64,000 bases of DNA from Marinifilum_A sediminis (GCA_947496465.1 CANMCX010000013.1:38686-102685), one strand, 5' to 3'. Counted from the stretch's first letter, positions 8,931 through 18,518 are shown. Numbers and translations: made by a program. Notes: generated by a model not told the origin, from the sequence alone.

Positions 8931-10171
8931 TGGTTCAGCTCGTTCCTTGCTTCACGGAATTTCTTTTTCATGTTTTGTCCTTAAGCCGGATGGGCTCTTC
9001 ATTTTTGGCTTGACCCAAAAACGAAGCAAAAAAGTCAAGGCTGCATTAAAAACATCATGATTCTTATTGCAATACCCAAGTGCGGTCGGGTGATCTGTGA
9101 ACAAGTTCTCAGCTTCCCGATCTTACTAAGGTCTTGCTTCAATTCTAATGATATTTTTCATGATGTCGTAAGGAAATACTTCTTTTTATTCTTGCGGTTT
9201 TCTCCACTTGATTTTTATCTGATGCGGGTCGTGGGTTTATTTGGAAATTACGGAAGTATATTGATATTTTGTTAGGTGATAAACTTTGAACAGAGCTTGT
9301 AGTGGGATTTGATTGCTCTGTGGGTGTCGATTGGAAAGCGTAAATTTATTTTTTGTTGCTTTAACACATCCTTTGGCTAAGCAATACCCGTGAGCGACTT
9401 TAAACACATTTGTACTGCTTAGCTTTCAGACATAATTGCACAATACTTAAATTTCCATCCTAAAATTTTATTTGATACTATATCCTAGTATTGTTTACTT
9501 GTACACATTATGAAATTAGAAAAACATTATTAACAAAACAAAATAATTTTAATAAATTTTCATTTGTTTGTTGATAATAATATTGTGCTTTATTCGATTT
9601 TATTAGCACTAAGACTGTATTACAGTATTTCGATTATTTGATTATTTAGAATTAATCAAAATATGATGGAGGGTTAAAATGAACTAATTTCATTCGAAAG
9701 GATTGAAATTTGCATGAGCGATTCTAATTTGATGATAAAAAGAAGTTTGAGTGTTGTTAATGCATGATTGATTGGAGTAATTCTACCTCTAAATTGCTAT
9801 TTTGTTGGCAGTGTAATAATCGTTTTGTGAGTTGTTGTGTAGATTAAAATACTAATATTTACTCTGCTTTTTAATTTAACGGCATAAGTTGTGCGTAAGA
9901 CTTGTTTTTATAGACAATAAACTAAGCATAAAATTTGAATGTGTGATTTGGGATTGCTACATTTGAAAAGCTCGCAAAGAAGGTGGGAAAAGTGAAAAAG
10001 TAGAAAGGTTAGAAGGAGAAAGTGCGCTTGTTGTAAATGTGTGATGAGAGGGAGACTTTTTGGCTGGCGTACTAGAGATAGAATAAAGAATTTAATCAGT
10101 TAAGGTGTGTAAAATGTATGGGGTGTTATGCACATGCTAGTAACAAATAAAACAAACACGAAAGTCTATTT
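8931..10171. other. 1.24-kb gene-poor gap after ovoA
   Basis: No convincing coding region. It contains a dispersed repeat at its left end (8970-9045), an 8-bp inverted repeat GCTAAGCA/TGCTTAGC (9376-9383 and 9416-9423), and imperfect direct repeats CTTTAACACAT and CTTTAAACACAT (9359-9369 and 9398-9409). The right two thirds are very AT-rich and should hold the promoter of the S41 protease gene, but no clear TAnnTTTG element was found. The 72-codon frame at 9057-9275 looks like noncoding repeat sequence. The composition suggests decayed or inserted DNA. Confidence 0.6.
8970..9045 (+). repeat. Dispersed repeat, copy 1, with hairpin
   Basis: The 27 bases 8970-8996 match 63935-63961 except for one position (T8991 against C63956); the shared core reads TTTTGTCCTTAAGCCGGA. 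A hairpin follows at once: TTTTTGG (9002-9008), loop CTTGAC, CCAAAAA (9015-9021). The segment then continues AAAAAGTCAAGGCTG. The second copy has the same layout with a different stem sequence. Confidence 0.75.
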
Positions 10172-12451
10172 ATGATCAAAATTAAACTCATACTCTTAAT
10201 AAGTATTCTAGCATTACAAGCTGCTTATTCCCAAAGCGATCAGTCGATTAAAAATTTAACAGCTTTTTCAAAAGCTTATGGATATGTAAAATATTTTCAT
10301 CCAAGTGATGAAGCATATCAGCTGGACTGGGATTTATTTGCAATTTATGGTTCTAAAGAAGTTCAAAACTGTCAGAATGATAAAGAGCTGGTTTTTACAT
10401 TAAATAAAATTTTTAGTCCCATTGCCCCAAGCTCAAAATTTGTATTGAAACAGGATAAATCTGCTTATGCTCTACAAACAATAAGCCCTGAAAAAACTAA
10501 AAATTATAAGCAAATCTATTGGCAGCACAATGGGCTTAGTTTAGGAATGTTTGGTAATGGAAGACGAGAATTACCATATAAGAGTATAAGGGTAAATAAA
10601 ACCGATAATATTGACCATTCTGCACGATCGGGTAATGTTCGAACTTCGATTGATCCAAAAGATATTCGAGGAAAAGAATTTAAATATGAAGGCTGGGCTA
10701 AATTAAAGGCTGGAAGTGTAGGAAAAGGCTACTTATGGGTATTGGTAGAGCGCTTGAATAATGAAATTACTTTTTTCGATAAAACCCTAAATACTCCTGT
10801 TGTAAAAGATAAATGGGAACGATTTGAGATTAAGGGAAAAATAGATTCTCTTGCTGCAAACCTATCGTTTGGTTGTTATTTAGATGGGAAAGGATCATTA
10901 TTATTTGATCATGTTGGCTTGTTGGTTAAAGAGAATGGAGAGTGGGTTAATGTGCCAGTAAAAAATGGTGATTTCGAAGAGGAAAGGATATCATCTGAAT
11001 GGAAGAAGAAAACATCATGGTATGGTCAGGGTGTTGGTTATGAAATTGACTTGGAGGATAAGGAAAAATACTCGGGCGAAAAATCTGTACGAATCCATCA
11101 TGTAGGGAATTTAAAAGTGGTAGAAGGGAAGCCTCTTTTTCATACCAAACCAAATATGGGAACAATTATCGATAAAGAAATCGTTAAGAATGTTTGTTGT
11201 CAGATCCCTCTTGTTTTATATGGCAATAAAAAAGGAACTTATCCTGTTTCCAACAGGACAAATTTAAGTCGGTTAAAAAAGAGAGTTTCTGGGCAAAGTG
11301 CTAATCCCAATGAATTGTTTGCTAGGTTAGGAAATGTAATTATCACTTACAATATATTTCAACATTTCTACCCATATTTTGATGTGATTCCTGTTGATTG
11401 GGATGCAGCATTTCAATCTGCTATTAAGCAATCTTATCTTGATAAGAATAGAAATGATCATTTAGAAACCTTAGAGAGATTTACCGCAAAGCTGAAAGAT
11501 GGACATATAAGTGTTAGGGGGGGGGATCATAAAAATTATATTCCTCCAATATTGTGGGAGTGGGTCGAGAATAGATTGGTAATCACCTATGTAATGGATA
11601 AGGATTCACATCTTAAGAGAGGTGCTATAATTGAAAAAATAAATGGGGTTTCACCTCATGATTATTTCCAGGCAACAGAAGAGCGTATTTCTGCGGCAAC
11701 AGATGGTTGGCTTAATTACGTGGCACAGAGAAAATCATTGTATGGTTTAAAAGGCAGTACTATAGCTTTACAAATTGATTCCACTATGTATGAGTTAACC
11801 AGAGACTTTACTTATCAACGAGTTGTAGAAAGTAATGATATCTCTCCAGTAAAGTATAAATTTTATAGGGACAGTAGTATCGTGTATCTGAATTTTGATT
11901 TGATTGAAATGGATGCAATTAACTCGTTAATGTCAAATCTTGAGGATTCAAAAGCGATTATTTGTGATTTTAGAGGGCACCCGAGAGGAACAAGTAATTT
12001 TCTATCTCACTTAGTACAGAAAAATGAAAATGATCCAACTTGTTTTCAGATTCCTCAAATCGTTTACCCCGATTTAGAAAATATTTGTGGTTATCAAATG
12101 GAAGAATGGGCTATAGATTTCAAAAAACCTTATTTGGGAGGTAAGCAAGTGATTTTTATAACAGATGGGAGGGCGATAAGTACTGCTGAGAGTTATTTAA
12201 GCTTTATAAAAGGATTTAAGTTGGGAACCATTATCGGACAACCAACGGCTGGCACAAATGGTAATGTGAATAGGTTTCGACTTCCAGGAGAATATCATAT
12301 TAATTGGACAGGTATGAAAGTTTTGAAACGTGATGGTAGTCAGCATCATGCTATAGGTGTTTTGCCAGATGTAAGAATAGAAAAAACAATTAATGGAATA
12401 ATAGAAGGTAGAGATGAATTTCTAGATAAAGCTTTAGAATTAATAAAATAA
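10172..12451 (+). CDS. Secreted S41-family serine peptidase with N-terminal carbohydrate-binding-like domain
   Basis: 759 residues. A signal peptide (LILLISILALQAAYS) is followed by an alpha-helical FSKAYGYVKYFHPSDEAYQ module, repeated in variant form at about residue 395 (NIFQHFYPYFDVIPVDWDAAF). A beta-sandwich region at about 150-330 (YEGWAKLKAG, KDKWERFEIKG, LLFDHVGLLVKENGEW) resembles carbohydrate-binding modules. The C-terminal peptidase contains a PDZ-like part (RGAIIEKINGVSPHDYF) and the nucleophile segment AISTAESYL. S670 fits the S-x-x-E pattern of tail-specific proteases. The end GTIIGQPTAGTNGNVNRFRLPG is characteristic of S41B. Substrate unknown. An uninterrupted run of nine G residues at 11517-11525 encodes R-G-G in the middle of the gene and is a possible slippage site. 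Confidence 0.83.
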   Translation: MIKIKLILLISILALQAAYSQSDQSIKNLTAFSKAYGYVKYFHPSDEAYQLDWDLFAIYGSKEVQNCQNDKELVFTLNKIFSPIAPSSKFVLKQDKSAYALQTISPEKTKNYKQIYWQHNGLSLGMFGNGRRELPYKSIRVNKTDNIDHSARSGNVRTSIDPKDIRGKEFKYEGWAKLKAGSVGKGYLWVLVERLNNEITFFDKTLNTPVVKDKWERFEIKGKIDSLAANLSFGCYLDGKGSLLFDHVGLLVKENGEWVNVPVKNGDFEEERISSEWKKKTSWYGQGVGYEIDLEDKEKYSGEKSVRIHHVGNLKVVEGKPLFHTKPNMGTIIDKEIVKNVCCQIPLVLYGNKKGTYPVSNRTNLSRLKKRVSGQSANPNELFARLGNVIITYNIFQHFYPYFDVIPVDWDAAFQSAIKQSYLDKNRNDHLETLERFTAKLKDGHISVRGGDHKNYIPPILWEWVENRLVITYVMDKDSHLKRGAIIEKINGVSPHDYFQATEERISAATDGWLNYVAQRKSLYGLKGSTIALQIDSTMYELTRDFTYQRVVESNDISPVKYKFYRDSSIVYLNFDLIEMDAINSLMSNLEDSKAIICDFRGHPRGTSNFLSHLVQKNENDPTCFQIPQIVYPDLENICGYQMEEWAIDFKKPYLGGKQVIFITDGRAISTAESYLSFIKGFKLGTIIGQPTAGTNGNVNRFRLPGEYHINWTGMKVLKRDGSQHHAIGVLPDVRIEKTINGIIEGRDEFLDKALELIK
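11517..11525 (+). repeat. Nine-G homopolymer inside the S41 protease gene
   Basis: A G9 tract, read AGG GGG GGG G, encoding the Arg-Gly-Gly of VRGGD. Such a run is conspicuous in this AT-rich sequence. Loss or gain of one G would truncate the protease before its catalytic serine. Confidence 0.6.
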
Positions 12452-12490
12452 CCAGTTGCCACCATTTAATAAAATTTAAAAGAATTAGTT

Positions 12491-12673
12491 ATGAGAAAAA
12501 AATACAAATCATTGGGTATTGTATTGGTTGTTTTAGGGTTACTGTCAATGTTGCTTTTATTGGTAAAAGCATCCGATTTTTATGAAATGGAAGGCAGGTA
12601 TTTATTTGCCTCATTAGTTTTTTTAGGAACTCTATTGCCAGCTGTAGGTTTTCGATTAATTCGAAGAAAATAG
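12491..12673 (+). CDS. Small two-helix membrane protein, function unknown
   Basis: 60 residues, not recognised. A basic N-terminus (MRKKYK) is followed by a hydrophobic helix (about 8-25, IVLVVLGLLSMLLLLV), a short hydrophilic loop, a second helix (about 38-54, LFASLVFLGTLLPAVGF) and a positively charged end (RLIRRK). This hairpin topology with both ends cytoplasmic is typical of small inner-membrane proteins. It starts 39 bp after the S41 protease stop on the same strand and may be co-transcribed with it. Coding is plausible from length, composition and topology only. Confidence 0.5.
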   Translation: MRKKYKSLGIVLVVLGLLSMLLLLVKASDFYEMEGRYLFASLVFLGTLLPAVGFRLIRRK

Positions 12674-12822
12674 AATGTGATTCGTCCTTGATGGTATATT
12701 CCACTGAAAGAGGTCTTTGCCATTATTATTCACATAAGTAGAAATGAAATTTGCAATCGGCTGCTATTTTATATTTAGCGCCTGCAAGCAGGAAATATCC
12801 AAGACTATTTTAAGAAGAGAAA

Positions 12823-14148
12823 ATGAAAGAAAATCAAAACAAAAATTTACTAAAGAAATTACTGGATAGATTACAGGAGGATTCCTGGCAATTGGAATTG
12901 CTGGTTTCGGGTTTTACCATTTTCGGATTGTTTTATGCATTGGGACCTGTGCGTGATGCATTTCAAAAAGCATTGAACGAAGGTGATCTGCTTAAAGATG
13001 TATATCAGACGGTATTTGCGGCTATTTTAATCTTGATTTTCAATTTAATTGTACACGTCATTCTGCGAAGTCTTTGGATTGGAGCTCTGGGCTTGCGCTA
13101 TTTATCGGGTGAGGTTGAAATTGAGAAGTTAAATTATTCTGAGCGTTTCACGAATTATCTGAACAAAAAAGTTGGTTCCTTTGATGATTATATCGAAAAG
13201 CTTGAAAAACTTTGCAGTGTTATTTTTGCGATTTCCTTTTTGCTCATCTTCTATGTTATTGCAGCAGTACTTGTTCAATATGCATTGAATTTTGTTGGAT
13301 CCGCTGGCTCAGAAACTTCAACTTTCCTGTATGTTCTTCGAATTGCTTGTATTTTTTTCTTAGTTATAGGTGCTGTTCTTACCTTTTTCGATTACTTGAG
13401 CCAGGGATTGCTTAAAAAGAACAGATGGGTTTCTATGGTTTATTTCCCTTTTTATTGGGTATTCTCTTATTTAACCCTATCGTTTTTATACCGCCCTTTG
13501 TATTACAATTTGATAGATATTAAGTTTGGGAGGAGGGTTAGTTTTATGTTACTGCCCTTTTATATGTCGGTTCTGTTTATTAGTAGCCTGTACAAAGAAC
13601 AATCTGGCTTTATTACTTATGGTTCTGTGACATCGAATTCGATTAGAGCCAGCAGTCGAAATTATGAAGATTTAGTAGATAAAAATGATTTGTTTATTTC
13701 AGTTCTGTGCCTGCAATCTAAGGTGATAACTGATCCTTATATCAAAATTAAAATTCCTCTTACGAATGCAATTGAAAATCGAATTTTAGAATTTAATAAA
13801 AGTCTAAAGCCTTATCAGGACAAAAATAGATATAAAACCACTATGGATATAGATGGAAATAGGATTGAATCTACCTTTAAAGGTGATACGGACAGTTTGC
13901 ATCTGGAATTTATGAAAACATTTCAGGATGTATATCGCATTAAAATAGATTCGATACGGTGCCAACCAGATTTTGTAATTGTTAATGAGGATGATAACAA
14001 GAATCGCAGCATTGGTTTTGAAAGCTATATTGGGACAAGCAATTTGGCAGATGGGAAACATGTGCTGGTTTATTCCAGACGTAAACATCCGGGCAGCGAC
14101 TCTATTGTTACCATTAAGGAAATTCCATTTTGGTATTACAAGGATTAG
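12823..14148 (+). CDS. Multi-pass membrane protein of unknown function
   Basis: 441 residues. I do not recognise a named family, although the opening DSWQLELLVSGFTIFGLFYAL resembles a pattern seen in other Bacteroidota membrane proteins. About six hydrophobic helices lie in residues 28-260 (for example ILILIFNLIVHVILRSLW, LCSVIFAISFLLIFYVIAAVL, IACIFFLVIGAVLTFF). They are followed by a soluble C-terminal domain of about 180 residues rich in Asp, Lys and Ile that should face one side of the membrane. No enzyme motif is visible. A 150-bp gap precedes it, and the leader is A-rich. Confidence 0.75.
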   Translation: MKENQNKNLLKKLLDRLQEDSWQLELLVSGFTIFGLFYALGPVRDAFQKALNEGDLLKDVYQTVFAAILILIFNLIVHVILRSLWIGALGLRYLSGEVEIEKLNYSERFTNYLNKKVGSFDDYIEKLEKLCSVIFAISFLLIFYVIAAVLVQYALNFVGSAGSETSTFLYVLRIACIFFLVIGAVLTFFDYLSQGLLKKNRWVSMVYFPFYWVFSYLTLSFLYRPLYYNLIDIKFGRRVSFMLLPFYMSVLFISSLYKEQSGFITYGSVTSNSIRASSRNYEDLVDKNDLFISVLCLQSKVITDPYIKIKIPLTNAIENRILEFNKSLKPYQDKNRYKTTMDIDGNRIESTFKGDTDSLHLEFMKTFQDVYRIKIDSIRCQPDFVIVNEDDNKNRSIGFESYIGTSNLADGKHVLVYSRRKHPGSDSIVTIKEIPFWYYKD

Positions 14149-14269
14149 AATAGCACTTGTGGGTGTTTAGTGTAAGTGATGACAGGCGATGTGTAAATAT
14201 TAAGCTTTGTAGCCCGCTTAAATTGTGTGATGGTTTGACAGGGAAATGAACGATGTAATTGTTAAATAA

Positions 14270-14587
14270 ATGAAAATAAGAACTTGCCCAAATTGTGGTC
14301 ACAAATATTCCTTTTTCCACCATGTATTAAAAGTGGTTTTAAAATTAAGTGATTCAAAATGGATTTGTGAAAATTGTAAATCTGAATTATCATTTAGTAT
14401 TAGTAGACGCTTTGTTGTGAGTTTAATTGCCTTTTTTCCAATGGTGTTTAGTGCAATTGGTGCAAATTTTATAAAGGACTTTGGCTTGTCGAATGCCACG
14501 AGTTGGCTTTTGGTTATTTTGATATTGTTGATGTGGACAATTGGGGTTTTTAGTTTTGAAACCTATACATTGATTAAAAAGAAATAG
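14270..14587 (+). CDS. Small zinc-ribbon membrane protein
   Basis: 105 residues. An N-terminal zinc ribbon has CPNCGH at residues 6-11 and CENCKS at about 33-38, two CxxC knuckles 26 residues apart. Two transmembrane helices follow (about 50-68, VVSLIAFFPMVFSAIGANF, and 78-96, SWLLVILILLMWTIGVF) and a Lys-rich end. Proteins of this CPNCG-helix-helix build are common in Bacteroidota and their role is not established. It stands alone between two orphan membrane or lipoprotein genes. Confidence 0.7.
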   Translation: MKIRTCPNCGHKYSFFHHVLKVVLKLSDSKWICENCKSELSFSISRRFVVSLIAFFPMVFSAIGANFIKDFGLSNATSWLLVILILLMWTIGVFSFETYTLIKKK

Positions 14588-14734
14588 AAACAAAGGGTAA
14601 CCATGAGGTGTGGATAGTACATGTTGCAGTTTAGCTAGGAGATAGTTAAATGTTCAATACTTTAGTTAAACTCTTGTACAAGGGTTGATAAATTATCTGG
14701 CTAAAGTAGTTGAAGAAAACTTGAAAAATATATT

Positions 14735-15238
14735 ATGAGATATACTTTAGCAATAAGTAAGTTAATTGTTTTGATTCTAGGGCTTGTTTGTATTAGCTCG
14801 TGTGGTACTAATGAGTATGAAAAAATTCCTTTGGATAGTCTTGATCTAAAACTAAAAAAGAGAGGTAATGTAGTTGTTAAGGACATTCTTGCATCGATAA
14901 ATCATTCAGATGGGGCTAGATTTTTATTGCACAAAGATTACATGACACCAATGGTTCATGGCAGAATAATGCATAATTCTGAATTGTATAGTAAGACGTA
15001 TGAGATGATTCCTAAAATTATTGGGAAAGTTTTAAAATATAAACTGTTTCAGGTTGTAGATAAAGGTTTGGTTAAGACCATGAGATATAAACTCGAAACT
15101 GATGCTGAAGATCTGAAATTTATAGAGCTTAAGTTGGATATAAATATTGAGTACGGACTTGCTGACTATTACTTGTATGTGACAAGTAATAATGGGATGT
15201 TGAAAAGGCAGAATATTTTACCTATTGCGATTAAATAG
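14735..15238 (+). CDS. Hypothetical lipoprotein
   Basis: 167 residues, family not recognised. The N-terminus has a lipoprotein signal with the lipobox ISSC and Cys23. The mature part is mixed alpha/beta with Lys- and Leu-rich segments (LKFIELKLDINIEYGLADYYLYVTSN) and no catalytic motif. It is one of a run of orphan envelope genes on the plus strand between 12.5 and 23.8 kb. The start is fixed by the signal peptide. Confidence 0.65.
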   Translation: MRYTLAISKLIVLILGLVCISSCGTNEYEKIPLDSLDLKLKKRGNVVVKDILASINHSDGARFLLHKDYMTPMVHGRIMHNSELYSKTYEMIPKIIGKVLKYKLFQVVDKGLVKTMRYKLETDAEDLKFIELKLDINIEYGLADYYLYVTSNNGMLKRQNILPIAIK

Positions 15239-15320
15239 CAATAGTGGGCTGGCTTAATAAAGACAATACAATCTGCCATAATTTATAGCATCTATTGCTA
15301 AAACCAATTAACACAAGTCT

Positions 15321-16091
15321 ATGAAATCAGGTAAAATACTATTGGCAATTTTGATATTCATCTCTTTTATGAGAGAGGGATTGAATGCATTTAAAGAGAC
15401 AGGAGATGCATGGTTTGTAATTATCATGCTAACTGTTGCATTACTACTTAGTGGTTTATTGATTCGAAGTGCATTTAAACCTAAGGATAGATTTGTTCAG
15501 GAAAATAAAAATAAAATCTATTTGTGGAATTTTATAAAAGTTGTTTCGATTTTGGGGATAATTGGTTTTGTACTTAATTCTGGACAAGATAAAACAGAAG
15601 AGTATGTTGCTGATTATAATGGTATGAAAATTCCTCTTGACAAATGCATTCGTGGAAATGTGAGAATGATTGAATCGGAAGAGGAGAGAATAAATTATTG
15701 TGATTGCATGGCTGGAATCTTAGCAAATAATGAAACTGTGCTAACGGATTATAAGGATTTGTTATTGAATGGTGATTTTGGTGAAATAATTAATTCAATG
15801 AAAAGTCGAGGCTTAGGAGGGACAATGGGGCTAGAGGGATGCTTTGGATTTGTAACAAATATTGAGTGGACAGATAATGTGAAAATTGCAATTAAAGGCG
15901 GTTTTCGAAATGAGATGCGTGGAACGGATTTGGAGGAGCGTTTAGATATTGAAGGGTATTGCGATTGTATTGTTGATAGCTTGGTAAATTATCCGGCTAA
16001 TGAAATCATATCCGGAGAATTTTATGAAACAAAGCAGTGGGTAAAGATTGATTCGATTTGTACTGCGAGAAATCTAATTGGTGATTTGTAG
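15321..16091 (+). CDS. Membrane-anchored protein with a duplicated YCDC cysteine motif
   Basis: 256 residues, family not recognised. Three hydrophobic segments lie at about 5-18, 31-50 and 70-87. The soluble remainder contains two copies of a Cys arrangement: YC127-D-C129 with C109 and C174, and YC214-D-C216 with C247. In each copy the YCDC is preceded by acidic or Arg residues and followed by a helix (MAGILANNE, IVDSLVNYP). The duplication suggests two small disulfide-bonded or metal-binding domains in the periplasm. No known function can be assigned. Confidence 0.65.
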   Translation: MKSGKILLAILIFISFMREGLNAFKETGDAWFVIIMLTVALLLSGLLIRSAFKPKDRFVQENKNKIYLWNFIKVVSILGIIGFVLNSGQDKTEEYVADYNGMKIPLDKCIRGNVRMIESEEERINYCDCMAGILANNETVLTDYKDLLLNGDFGEIINSMKSRGLGGTMGLEGCFGFVTNIEWTDNVKIAIKGGFRNEMRGTDLEERLDIEGYCDCIVDSLVNYPANEIISGEFYETKQWVKIDSICTARNLIGDL

Positions 16092-16151
16092 TGATGTATA
16101 TACTACTAAAATATTATATCTAATTCGTAAACTAAAGAAGAATATTATAGA

Positions 16152-16804
16152 ATGATGAATAAATTGAATTTACTGGTATTAATCCTTTTTTGCTGTAGTA
16201 TTTCGGCATGTGCACAAAAGGAATTTAAGTTAAAAGCTACTGCTTTAAGCGATACCATTGTAATGGGTAAAAGTGTTAAAGTACGCTTGAGTCTGGAGGG
16301 AATTGAGAGTGATATTTTTAAGGGCAGAGAAAAGACAGACAAAGATGTTTTGGATGGATTCTTTGGTGACTATCAGCAGAACCATGATTTTAGAACTTTT
16401 GTAACGGTTAGTCCTAATTCTTTGGGCAAAACAGTTTGGGTCCTTATAAAATAAAGTTGTTGGGAAAGGAATTTACATCAAACAAGGTGAGTGTGGAGGT
16501 GATTGAACAGCCCGAAGAGATATTTAAAATTGAAATGCCTAAGGAGGGTAAAGTTGGCGAGCAAATTACAATCAAGATAATTGGGAATTCGAATGGATCT
16601 TTCACTGCCTTGGATAAAGAGAATGAAATTTTTAAGGTACATGGTAGTTCGATAAGTACCAGCGTAACGGATGGTGTCTATTCATGTGTTTCGGAGTATA
16701 CCCTTATTCTTAAGAAAAAGGGTGTGTTCGAATTTGATAGAAGTTTGTTTAAAAATTTACCGGATCAGATTAAACTGGAATCGGTGAAATTTGAGGTGAA
16801 ATAG
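16152..16804 (+). pseudogene. BatD-like lipoprotein gene broken by a -1 frameshift
   Basis: Two overlapping frames together encode one protein. The first (16152-16454) has a lipoprotein signal (SISAC, Cys20), then KLKATALSDTIVMGKSVKVRLSLEG and a segment ending SPNSLGKTVW. The second (from about 16436, no ATG of its own) continues GPYKIKLLGKEFTSNKVSVEVIEQP. Joined at TGGG (16437-16440) they read TVWGPYKIKLLGKEF, the strand pattern of the Ig-like BatD (oxygen-tolerance) domains. One missing G in the GGG run would explain the break. The sequence TTTGGGT resembles a slippery heptamer but is out of phase with the first frame, so programmed frameshifting is unlikely. A sequencing error remains possible. 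Confidence 0.65.
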
Positions 16805-16881
16805 TTGAGTGAGGAAGTACAAAAAAGTGAATTGAATGCTACTTTAAGCATTAGTTCTTCAAATAGAGTTAAAAACAAAAT

Positions 16882-17499
16882 ATGAGAAAAAGCAAACTAC
16901 TACTAATCCTACTGATGATATCGGGAGTATTGTGTGCACAGGAACCTGTGAAAGAAGTAAAGATGAAATCTTCTTACTCGTTAGAGAATTCAGATATTAA
17001 TGATATTCTGCAATTTGAAGGAATTGAGTATTTGAAATTAAGTTTTGAAGGACAGGAGTTGAGAGATAAAAGCTTTCATTTATCGGTAAAGGAAATATGG
17101 GATGGAGAAGTAAGTTCGGAAAGTACCATAATGAATAGTGCAAACATTGGTATAGATCAGTTTTCGAAAATAAACGATACGATATTTCGAATGAAAATTA
17201 TTTCGAAGTTAACCGATGATCACCAATTGAAAATGACCTTTAAGTTTCCGAGTTTTTCTACTACAAAAAAGTTTAAGGCAGTTGATTCGGATGATTACAG
17301 TTTGAGAAATGTGGCTGCTGTTACTGGTGAACAAATTAAATATGGGAAAAAATTCTACTTGCTGGCTTACATTTTACCTTACGAAAAGGATGGATCGAAA
17401 TATTGGTGTGCAGTGGAAGGCAGCGGTAAGGATATTGAGAATTGGGGAAAAGAGTTTGGCATAAAACATTACCTAGTTTTTGAAATGATATTTGAGTAA
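16882..17499 (+). CDS. Hypothetical secreted protein
   Basis: 205 residues, family not recognised. A signal peptide (MRKSKLLLILLMISGVLCA) is followed by a beta-rich region with LKLSFEGQELRDKSFHLSVKE and TFKFPSFSTTKKFKA. The end has an aromatic cluster (KYWCAVEGSGKDIENWGKEF). The cleavage region VLC-AQE could be read as a lipobox, but a type I site after CA fits equally well. It is flanked by the frameshifted BatD-like gene and another lipoprotein, all transcribed rightward with separate leaders. Confidence 0.6.
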   Translation: MRKSKLLLILLMISGVLCAQEPVKEVKMKSSYSLENSDINDILQFEGIEYLKLSFEGQELRDKSFHLSVKEIWDGEVSSESTIMNSANIGIDQFSKINDTIFRMKIISKLTDDHQLKMTFKFPSFSTTKKFKAVDSDDYSLRNVAAVTGEQIKYGKKFYLLAYILPYEKDGSKYWCAVEGSGKDIENWGKEFGIKHYLVFEMIFE

Positions 17500-17585
17500 T
17501 ACTTGAATAGTACATTGATGAATTGTACCAGTGAACGCCAGGTTTACGCATCAAATAAAAAAGAAATAAATAACTACTAAATATT

Positions 17586-18518
17586 ATGAGAATGAAAATT
17601 AAAAGATTGATACTTGGATTGCTACTTGTTGGTATAATGACATCCTGTTCGGATAGTGATTCTTCGGAGAAAGATGTAGAAAAGATGCCATCTACTGCAT
17701 TTGAAGAGTTGCTGGCGGATTTTGGATTGTTTAACACAAGTGTAAAATATGAAAGTTATTCCTTAGGAGTAGATACCAATACAGTTTATTTTAATGGTCG
17801 TGTAAAGGATAAGTTGATAATCAATGGTTTTAACAGAAAGAGTAAGACTAATATTTATTCCTACGAAGGTTTGGTTTTGGATACCATTATAGATGTTGAT
17901 GAAGGTTATGGTGTAATTTCGAATCATCAAATTACTAATTTTTCAATCAATTCTATCCATAAGTACGGAGATGATTGTTCCTTTATTTTATGGGGATGGA
18001 CGAGTGATGATCCGAGATGGGCTCAAAAAGCTGCATCTTGCGATTTGTATATTGTTTCTGGTCAGATGACTAAGACTAAAGTGACAAGTTCTTCTATACC
18101 GCAAAAAGAATACTATTTTAATATTGTTTCTCCCTGGTTCGAGAATGCTTTTATGGTTCAAACCTATTGTGATTTTGATATTAAATCGAAGTGGAGATGT
18201 TTTACAATGGATGGTGTAGAACATTATGAAGTTGATGGTAGATATATGGGTAATGATCGCATTCCAATTAATTTGGAGGAGTGTATCTATTTTAGTTCAA
18301 GCTTTAAACGAGTGAATTATAAAACAGGTAAAACTATATGGGAAAGTGAAGAACCTCTTACGGATTTGCCTGCAGATATCAGGATAGATAAAGTTGAATT
18401 TGAGCATACAGAAACTGATTTTGTTGTTTGCATCATTAATTATACTCTTGAGAATGGAATTAAGGGTGAAAGAAAATATAATGTTGATATAGCAACAGGA
18501 GCATTCACGAAGATATAA
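17586..18518 (+). CDS. Hypothetical lipoprotein
   Basis: 310 residues, family not recognised. The lipoprotein signal has Cys21 in the box MTSC followed by an Asp/Ser-rich spacer (SDSDSSEKD), which keeps the domain away from the membrane. The mature protein is beta-rich with repeated short motifs such as YFNGRVKDKLIINGFNRKS and TWSTDD-like aromatic turns (FILWGWTSDDPRW). It resembles a beta-propeller-like or lectin-like fold, but I cannot assign one. It ends at a hairpin likely to act as a terminator. Confidence 0.65.
   Translation: MRMKIKRLILGLLLVGIMTSCSDSDSSEKDVEKMPSTAFEELLADFGLFNTSVKYESYSLGVDTNTVYFNGRVKDKLIINGFNRKSKTNIYSYEGLVLDTIIDVDEGYGVISNHQITNFSINSIHKYGDDCSFILWGWTSDDPRWAQKAASCDLYIVSGQMTKTKVTSSSIPQKEYYFNIVSPWFENAFMVQTYCDFDIKSKWRCFTMDGVEHYEVDGRYMGNDRIPINLEECIYFSSSFKRVNYKTGKTIWESEEPLTDLPADIRIDKVEFEHTETDFVVCIINYTLENGIKGERKYNVDIATGAFTKI

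Noticed and set aside
9057..9275. 72-codon plus-strand open frame in the post-ovoA gap
   Set aside because: Follows directly on a dispersed repeat and shows no leader, domain or membrane pattern that convinces.
9376..9423. Integron attC-like site
   Set aside because: The inverted repeat is present but lacks the attC core RYYYAAC/GTTRRRY, and no integrase or cassette is nearby.
16431..16442. Programmed -1 frameshift in the BatD-like gene
   Set aside because: TTTGGGT has the slippery form, but its codons are not in the phase of the upstream frame, and no downstream stem-loop is obvious.
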